A stretch of DNA of 41,889 nucleotides from Saprospiraceae bacterium (lineage in GTDB: Bacteria; Bacteroidota; Bacteroidia; Chitinophagales; Saprospiraceae). Shown piece after piece: positions 37,418-41,889 of the stretch. The stretch covers positions 1 to 41,889 of the forward strand of contig JALHRR010000041.1 of assembly GCA_022841345.1 (NCBI GenBank), written 5' to 3'. Both the position numbers and the translations under genes were made by a program. The number at the start of each line of letters is the position of its first letter. Position 1 is the stretch's first letter. Under the pieces are notes generated by a model. It had not been told where the DNA came from. It was given only the letters and a program-made list of their open reading frames with translations, and made no database searches.

Positions 37418-38632
37418 TTATGAAATAACGGCTGTAGTAAATGCGTCAGGACGGAAAATTGCCAGCCCTTCAGTTCTTTCCAGCAAGAAACAAATCTCAT
37501 TGGAAGTGAACAGGGATGCGTGGCTATCTGTCTGCCTCAGCGTCAACCCTTCGCTTTGTACAATCGCTGCTTTAGTCCAGTCGCCGATCAGCACACGGTT
37601 GCCGGTCAACCAGTTTACAGGATATACAGGCTTACCCAAGATACGAACAGTACCGTTAGTGTCAACCACAACAGGCACAGGGCCGCTGTAGCTTTCCCCG
37701 GCAGTACCCGGACGTAACAGGATCAGGTTTGCCCAAACGTTGGGGTCCACGGCCAATCCGTTAGGATTGTACTTAGCCTTGATCAGGTTCTTCATATAGA
37801 TCACCAGCTTATCAGCCACATTCGCAGTACCAGTAAACCCGGTTGTTGATGTGCTACCAGTGGCAGCGGCAACCAGCGTGTTAGCGAATGCACTGTCCTC
37901 ACTGTCTTCCATCTGATCCATCAGTGAAGTGGGCAACCAGCTTTGCAGGAATATGATATTACGCAGTGCTTGACGGCTTACAACTGCATAAGCAGCCATA
38001 GGCAGCAAGGTCAACGTCTGCATAGTGTAATCACGGTCAACCTGCGGTTTTGTGTCACCTTCAGCAGCCTGACGGCCAAACGAACCCTCGCCTATCGGGG
38101 TATTAGCCCGTGGGTATTGGATAAAATCAGTCTCAGACAGTAACGTCCTTACGAGGTTCCTGAAGTGAAACTGGCCTGTTGGCTCCATACCCGGACGCCA
38201 ATCCAGCATAGAAATGTAGTTATCCGTTGCCAGGTTTGCAGATGTCATATCACCCACTGCTTTTATCTCATGATGCTTCATCATTGCACCACCGGCAGAG
38301 GCCATAATCTCGGCTTTCTTTTCGCCGATTGCCTGTGCGATACCCGAAGCGATGTTATTGCGGAGCCCTTCATATTTCAGGCTGGCAGTACCACGGAACC
38401 GGCCTTTAGCGGCTTTTAGTTCCTTCACTTCGTTGATGGTGTCCTCGATGGTTCCACCGAGTTCAGCAACTTTTAGGTTAGCTTCTTTCACCTTATCGGT
38501 GAGTTCTTTCTTTTCTTTCTCAGCTTCTTCTTTGAGCTGCTTAATGTCTTTCTCGTATTTTTTTTCCAGTTCGTCCTTATATTTTTTTACGGACTCCTGT
38601 ACTTGTTCTACGGCTTCTTTAACTTCTGACAT
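37418..38632 (-). CDS. Major capsid protein (HK97 fold)
   Basis: 404 residues. N-terminal ~75 residues are a charged coiled coil (EKKYEKDIKQLKEEAEKEKK), the delta/scaffold domain removed by the protease. The mature part begins around GRFRGTASLKYEGLRNNIAS; conserved fold blocks follow: TSANLATDNYISMLDWRPGM, EGDTKPQVDRDYTMQTLTLL, LPMAAYAVVSRQALRNIIF, NPNGLAVDPNVWANLILL and LGKPVYPVNWLTGNRVLIGD. It forms the icosahedral shell. Preceded by the protease gene, followed by two terminators. Confidence 0.95.
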   Translation of the reverse strand: MSEVKEAVEQVQESVKKYKDELEKKYEKDIKQLKEEAEKEKKELTDKVKEANLKVAELGGTIEDTINEVKELKAAKGRFRGTASLKYEGLRNNIASGIAQAIGEKKAEIMASAGGAMMKHHEIKAVGDMTSANLATDNYISMLDWRPGMEPTGQFHFRNLVRTLLSETDFIQYPRANTPIGEGSFGRQAAEGDTKPQVDRDYTMQTLTLLPMAAYAVVSRQALRNIIFLQSWLPTSLMDQMEDSEDSAFANTLVAAATGSTSTTGFTGTANVADKLVIYMKNLIKAKYNPNGLAVDPNVWANLILLRPGTAGESYSGPVPVVVDTNGTVRILGKPVYPVNWLTGNRVLIGDWTKAAIVQSEGLTLRQTDSHASLFTSNEICFLLERTEGLAIFRPDAFTTAVIS

Positions 38633-38635
38633 GGT

Positions 38636-39331
38636 TTAGAGTTTAAGTGTTAAAAGATGTAATTGCGTTGCAAAATCTTTCAACTCACCCATGCTGGTAC
38701 CCCCGTCCGTGATCAGCGGAGTAGATACGGTATCATCTGATGAGAGATACTTCTTTGCTTGTTTTATCTCATCACGCATCTTCAGGATTGTTTCATCCGA
38801 TGCGCTTGAATTATTGCAGAAATGCTCCATTCTTTCCAGAGCGGCTTTCAATTCGTTTAGCTTGCTTTCTTGTTTTGTGAGGCTTACAACACCTGCAAGA
38901 GGATTAGCCGGTGGTACAGTTAATAGCGATGTTTCAAAGTGTTTCACCTGGCGAAGCACCCGTACTTTCTTTCCGGCCTTATCAATAAAATCCTTCTTCT
39001 CTGTCTCATAACCGAAAGAAGCTCCTTTTATTACACCAAATTCAACCATCTCCATCACATCGTTGCCCAACTGCCAGTTACCAAACTTTACTTCAGTGTA
39101 CGCTTTCTGTTCGTCCTCGAATGTTCTTACAACTTTTCCCGGTACTAATTCCGGGTTATGATTAAAGTAAAATGAAACTTCGTCCTGTCTTGCCCATGAA
39201 GATGAAAACATTCCTTTCGTAGATATATCGCCTACTCTGTCAATATTCCCATACACAGCATGGGCTATGACAGCAGTACGGCTTTGCTTTGAGAAGTCTT
39301 TGACTTCAAACACTACGGATTTAGTTTCCAT
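38636..39331 (-). CDS. Prohead protease (HK97 gp4-like, S78)
   Basis: 231 residues. Key residues visible: His in SFYFNHNPELVPGKVVRTFE and Ser in FGVIKGASFGYETEKKD, the His/Ser pair of herpesvirus-like assemblin proteases in phage. It clips the capsid delta domain during maturation. The C-terminal ~70 residues are charged helical linker. Ends three bases before the capsid ATG at 38632. ATG 39331. Confidence 0.93.
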   Translation of the reverse strand: METKSVVFEVKDFSKQSRTAVIAHAVYGNIDRVGDISTKGMFSSSWARQDEVSFYFNHNPELVPGKVVRTFEDEQKAYTEVKFGNWQLGNDVMEMVEFGVIKGASFGYETEKKDFIDKAGKKVRVLRQVKHFETSLLTVPPANPLAGVVSLTKQESKLNELKAALERMEHFCNNSSASDETILKMRDEIKQAKKYLSSDDTVSTPLITDGGTSMGELKDFATQLHLLTLKL

Positions 39332-39340
39332 CAGTACGGA

Positions 39341-40219
39341 TTAAATTGTTATTACTTCTCTACGGGTCCTTATAACCTCTGCTGGTAAAATTACAGATAT
39401 TTTTCTTTTCAGTATTGGCCTGCCGTTTTCGTCCCGCTTCACCCTCTCAACAGTCGTGCAACGGCAGTTGATAATGTTCTCCGGGTGTGCCTTTGGATCC
39501 CCCGGCCCGGTCATTCTATCCCACCCGACAAACTTATCCCCCTTGTACCGTTTAACATTGAACTTTGCCCCTACGTCAATCATCTCGCTATCTACTTCAC
39601 GGTGCGAGTGCCGGGTACGGTGATCTTTGGCAGCTATCCACATTTTGGTGGTTTCGTATGGGCTTTCTTCCCGCCCGAGCTCCTTACCTAAGTTCATAGC
39701 CATGGTTAATTCTGTCCTGACTATCATTCTTGCCCGGCTTAGTGTTAGCCCTGAATTTTCCAGTTCGAAGGCCATCTTATCAATACCCCATCCTTCATTC
39801 TGCCCTTGTTCAAGTATTCGGAGCACCTGTTGTTTAGTGGTCTGGCTGATCGGTAGTACAGCCCTTGTGAGCAGGTTCTTACGCAGGTAGTCGATGATCA
39901 ACTGGTTCCACTTCTCGTCAATACCAAAACCGGCCTTTACCTCCCTGGCCGATGCGTTAATATCCTTCAGTGTTTTGTTTGCGAAGTAGATACCTGCTGA
40001 TTTGTAAATATCCGTAATGGGCTGCGCTAAGTCTTGAACGAATACCAGGCTTTCAAGTACCATCTTCAGCCCGTCAACACCTGAACGCTGTAATATCTCA
40101 GACGATTCTTTCATCTGCTGTTGAAGTTCATTATAAACCGGCCTGATAAACCTGCGTTCAAACAGTTTCATCCTCCGTTCGTGCTTCTCTGCGTATAGTT
40201 GTCGCTGCGTTGCGTTCAT
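39341..40219 (-). CDS. Head morphogenesis protein (Mu F/SPP1 gp7-like)
   Basis: 292 residues, very basic. The diagnostic C-terminal region is WIAAKDHRTRHSHREVDSEM, followed by GPGDPKAHPENIINCRCTTV: conserved His and the NCRC motif of Mu F-like proteins, which sit inside the procapsid with the portal. The N-terminal 130 residues are helical. Long basic C-terminus (RVKRDENGRPILKRKISVIL). Confidence 0.92.
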   Translation of the reverse strand: MNATQRQLYAEKHERRMKLFERRFIRPVYNELQQQMKESSEILQRSGVDGLKMVLESLVFVQDLAQPITDIYKSAGIYFANKTLKDINASAREVKAGFGIDEKWNQLIIDYLRKNLLTRAVLPISQTTKQQVLRILEQGQNEGWGIDKMAFELENSGLTLSRARMIVRTELTMAMNLGKELGREESPYETTKMWIAAKDHRTRHSHREVDSEMIDVGAKFNVKRYKGDKFVGWDRMTGPGDPKAHPENIINCRCTTVERVKRDENGRPILKRKISVILPAEVIRTRREVITI

Positions 40220-40337
40220 TTATTAATCGTTGCCTGTATTGCTCCCGTAATGCTTCCATCCGTTGCCGGTGCTGCCTGCATCTGCGCTCTCTGTCCTCTT
40301 TAGGATATTTGATCATTACTTCCTGCTCCACGTCCAT
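40158..40337 (-). CDS. Small basic protein between portal and head morphogenesis genes, 59 aa
   Basis: ATG 40337: MDVEQEVMIKYPKEDRERRC, then a very basic helix (HRQRMEALREQYRQRLINER). It fills the 80-base gap between the portal stop (40300) and the ATG at 40219 but overlaps 38 bases of the portal and 62 of the downstream gene. Possibly a small head protein; the large overlaps leave doubt. Confidence 0.4.
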   Translation of the reverse strand: MDVEQEVMIKYPKEDRERRCRQHRQRMEALREQYRQRLINERNAATTIRREARTEDETV

Positions 40338-41703
40338 CGTTAAGCCTGTTTTGTTCAAGTTCAGTGGCAATATCTTCACTGCCGTCTGTCATGGTCGCTA
40401 TACTCAGCGGCGTCCTACCTGAAGTTACCCACGGTTCGTCAAACGTACCACCGTATGGTTCAAACCCTAAAAACCGGCGCACGTCATCCGGGCTCAGTGA
40501 CCATATATCCTGCATGGTCTTCGCGGTTTCAGCCATGGCCTTCTGTATCTCAGGGAGCTCGCTGTAATCGGTGCCTATGTAGGCTTTATTGACCAATCCA
40601 AATGCCTTCAGTAGTACCCGGTTCATTTCACCGTCAAACTGTTTACAGGCCGGTATAATGTCGTTTGTTATCCACCCAACCTGTGCCTGCTCTTTATTGG
40701 CGAAGGTGGTTTTACTATCAAAGAATTCATAAGGCACTTTCATCAGAAAGCACAGTTCCCGCCAAGTTGCTTCTTTCTTCTCAATGTGCATCTGATCTTT
40801 GGCGGTTTGGGAGAGGTCGAGTAGGCCCCAATCACCTTGCAATGTTGCAACACTATCAGCAACATTGTTATTGTTTATTTTGGAGTCAATTACCCGCTTA
40901 AGATCACTTTGCTGCGTAGGAGTCATCGAAGCCTTCAGCGACTTATCAAATATCACCGCCTTCGACCCGTCATTCTGTGCAGCCCTCATAGACGCCTTGC
41001 TGACTGAGTTACTTTCCTCCAGCGTCAGCGCACCCGGTGTCAGCGGCGTGAACCCTCTCATGTGTGACCGGCTGGCTATATCGAATTCAAGCGTGGTAGA
41101 TTTCCAGTGGATGATATCGTTCTTTCTGATCACTACCTCTGTGCCGGCCTGTAGTATGTAGGCTATCACCCCCCACGGATCATCAGGATCAGGGATCAGC
41201 GCAACAAGGTTAGACGGCAAAACCTGCATTTCCAGTACAGGAAGCAGGTCAATAGCGTCATCTTGCAGCGTCCCGTCTGCATTACGGTAGTTCTCCAAAT
41301 CACCACGGTTCAGCCATATAAACGTTTCACCAGTGACCTTATAAAAAGCCCTGGCAAGTGTTAAAAATGAATCCTGCGATTGTGATTTATTAGGCTGGTT
41401 CAGCAGTTGGTTCAGGTCCTTTGACTTCTCGAATTTCTCCCGTTTGCCTGATTTCTTGTCATCAACAGCATACAGGTAACGTGGTATAGACCCGAATTTC
41501 TCGGCGTCCTTCATTGCGATGGAGTAAACGGCAATGTTCTTATTGAACCCTTTTTCAATGGCGTTCTTTGAATCTATGTCTGCGTAAACTTCAGGGGAAG
41601 ATATATTAAACACATTACGACCACCTTGCATCAGGGGACGGCCCAAAAGCCGGGAACCCATTCTAACAAGCTGCGCCCCTAAATTCTGAACGATTGTCGG
41701 CAT
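40300..41703 (-). CDS. Portal protein (HK97 type)
   Basis: 467 residues. Conserved portal segments: NAIEKGFNKNIAVYSIAMKD, QDSFLTLARAFYKVTGETFI, VVIRKNDIIHWKSTTLEFDI, GFTPLTPGALTLEESNSVSK, PYEFFDSKTTFANKEQAQVG, and a variable acidic C-terminus. It forms the dodecameric ring through which DNA is packaged. First structural gene, nine bases after the TerL stop. ATG 41703. Confidence 0.94.
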   Translation of the reverse strand: MPTIVQNLGAQLVRMGSRLLGRPLMQGGRNVFNISSPEVYADIDSKNAIEKGFNKNIAVYSIAMKDAEKFGSIPRYLYAVDDKKSGKREKFEKSKDLNQLLNQPNKSQSQDSFLTLARAFYKVTGETFIWLNRGDLENYRNADGTLQDDAIDLLPVLEMQVLPSNLVALIPDPDDPWGVIAYILQAGTEVVIRKNDIIHWKSTTLEFDIASRSHMRGFTPLTPGALTLEESNSVSKASMRAAQNDGSKAVIFDKSLKASMTPTQQSDLKRVIDSKINNNNVADSVATLQGDWGLLDLSQTAKDQMHIEKKEATWRELCFLMKVPYEFFDSKTTFANKEQAQVGWITNDIIPACKQFDGEMNRVLLKAFGLVNKAYIGTDYSELPEIQKAMAETAKTMQDIWSLSPDDVRRFLGFEPYGGTFDEPWVTSGRTPLSIATMTDGSEDIATELEQNRLNDGRGAGSNDQIS

Positions 41704-41712
41704 TTGTACGGA

Positions 41713-41889
41713 TTAAAAAGCGGTCCAACTATATGAAGGTACTGATAATTTAGTGAAAACAGCGTAACGCATGGCGTCCATTGCGTGGTCATTCATCTTT
41801 ACCGGCTCGTCTTTGTCCTTGTCCTTTACAACCTTCCCGTTAATGTCTGTGCGCCACTTGTAACCCTTTATTTCGGAAACAATATTAAT
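41713..41889 (-). CDS. terL: Terminase large subunit, C-terminal end (continuation of 1-1099)
   Basis: This is the 3' end of the terL reading frame, separated from the rest only by where the circle was opened. Positions 41805-41887 duplicate 1-83. Beyond the duplicate the frame runs DEPVKMNDHAMDAMRYAV and ends in TAA at 41713-41715, nine bases before the portal start codon at 41703. The DHAMDAxRYA motif is the conserved end of the terminase nuclease domain. Joining both parts gives 1191 nt, a multiple of three, which supports both the frame and the 41,804-bp circle. Confidence 0.93.
   Translation of the reverse strand: MNIVSEIKGYKWRTDINGKVVKDKDKDEPVKMNDHAMDAMRYAVFTKLSVPSYSWTAF
41805..41887. 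repeat. Terminal direct repeat, right copy
   Basis: Right copy of the 83-bp end overlap. The last two bases of the window (41888-41889, 'at') follow the repeat; 41888 disagrees with position 84, which looks like end-of-contig noise. Confidence 0.93.

Overview
The window is one complete, circularly permuted genome of a tailed phage (siphovirus type) that probably infects a member of the Bacteroidota. The first 83 bases recur at positions 41805-41887, so the unit circle is about 41,804 bp. The terminase large subunit gene runs across the artificial end and reads through in one frame (396 codons plus stop). A Bacteroidota host is suggested by A-rich start regions with few Shine-Dalgarno motifs, TAnnTTTG-like -7 elements, and signal peptides with Gln right after the predicted cleavage site (the Bacteroidetes Q-rule). 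I see no integrase, tRNA, rRNA, CRISPR array, DNA polymerase or reverse transcriptase. The lifestyle looks lytic or undetermined, and replication would lean on host polymerase. No stretch longer than 300 bases lacks a gene; the largest gap is 37185-37417.

Layout. Almost everything is on the minus strand and should be read from high to low coordinates. Packaging and head: portal, Mu F-like head morphogenesis protein, prohead protease and HK97-fold capsid (41703 to 37418), with terminase at 1464-1 and 41889-41713. Two terminators follow the capsid gene. A sugar/methyl-transfer island (37184-31165) lies inside the structural block: at least four glycosyltransferases, an FkbM-like and a second SAM methyltransferase, two mini helix-turn-helix proteins and a homing endonuclease. 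Connector and tail: gp6-like connector, head closure, gp10-like protein, tail completion, tail tube, tail assembly chaperones with a probable -1 frameshift, tape measure, tail hub and a second tube-like protein (31156-23186). Next come a small beta-domain protein and four genes with signal peptides, three of them fibre/adhesin-like (22917-18592). Lysis: several small membrane proteins, a unimolecular spanin, a two-TM holin candidate and an M15 peptidase endolysin (18290-15585).

The only plus-strand block is 13174-15521: a mini HTH regulator and about ten small early-type proteins. It diverges from the minus-strand recombination operon (RecT-like annealing protein, then small proteins, 13070-10411). 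Two matching 18-bp dyad operators lie 28 nt from the first codon of each of two divergent transcription units and bracket the regulator gene.

From 10258 to 1461 lies a DNA-modification and replication region: five DNA methyltransferases (two C5-like, three amino-methyltransferases, one fused to a ParB-like domain), an HNH nuclease, a VRR-NUC nuclease, a Gp37/Gp68 three-Cys protein, a DnaG/Twinkle-like primase-helicase and a DnaD-like replication protein. The methyltransferase/HNH stretch 7421-10320 is built like a cassette array: shared junction sequences after each stop codon, a 47-bp direct repeat, a 14-bp inverted repeat bracketing two methyltransferases, and one spacer resembling an integron attC site. 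With the hairpin pair carrying complementary loops in front of the primase gene, and the exported fibre-like proteins, these are the features most worth following up.
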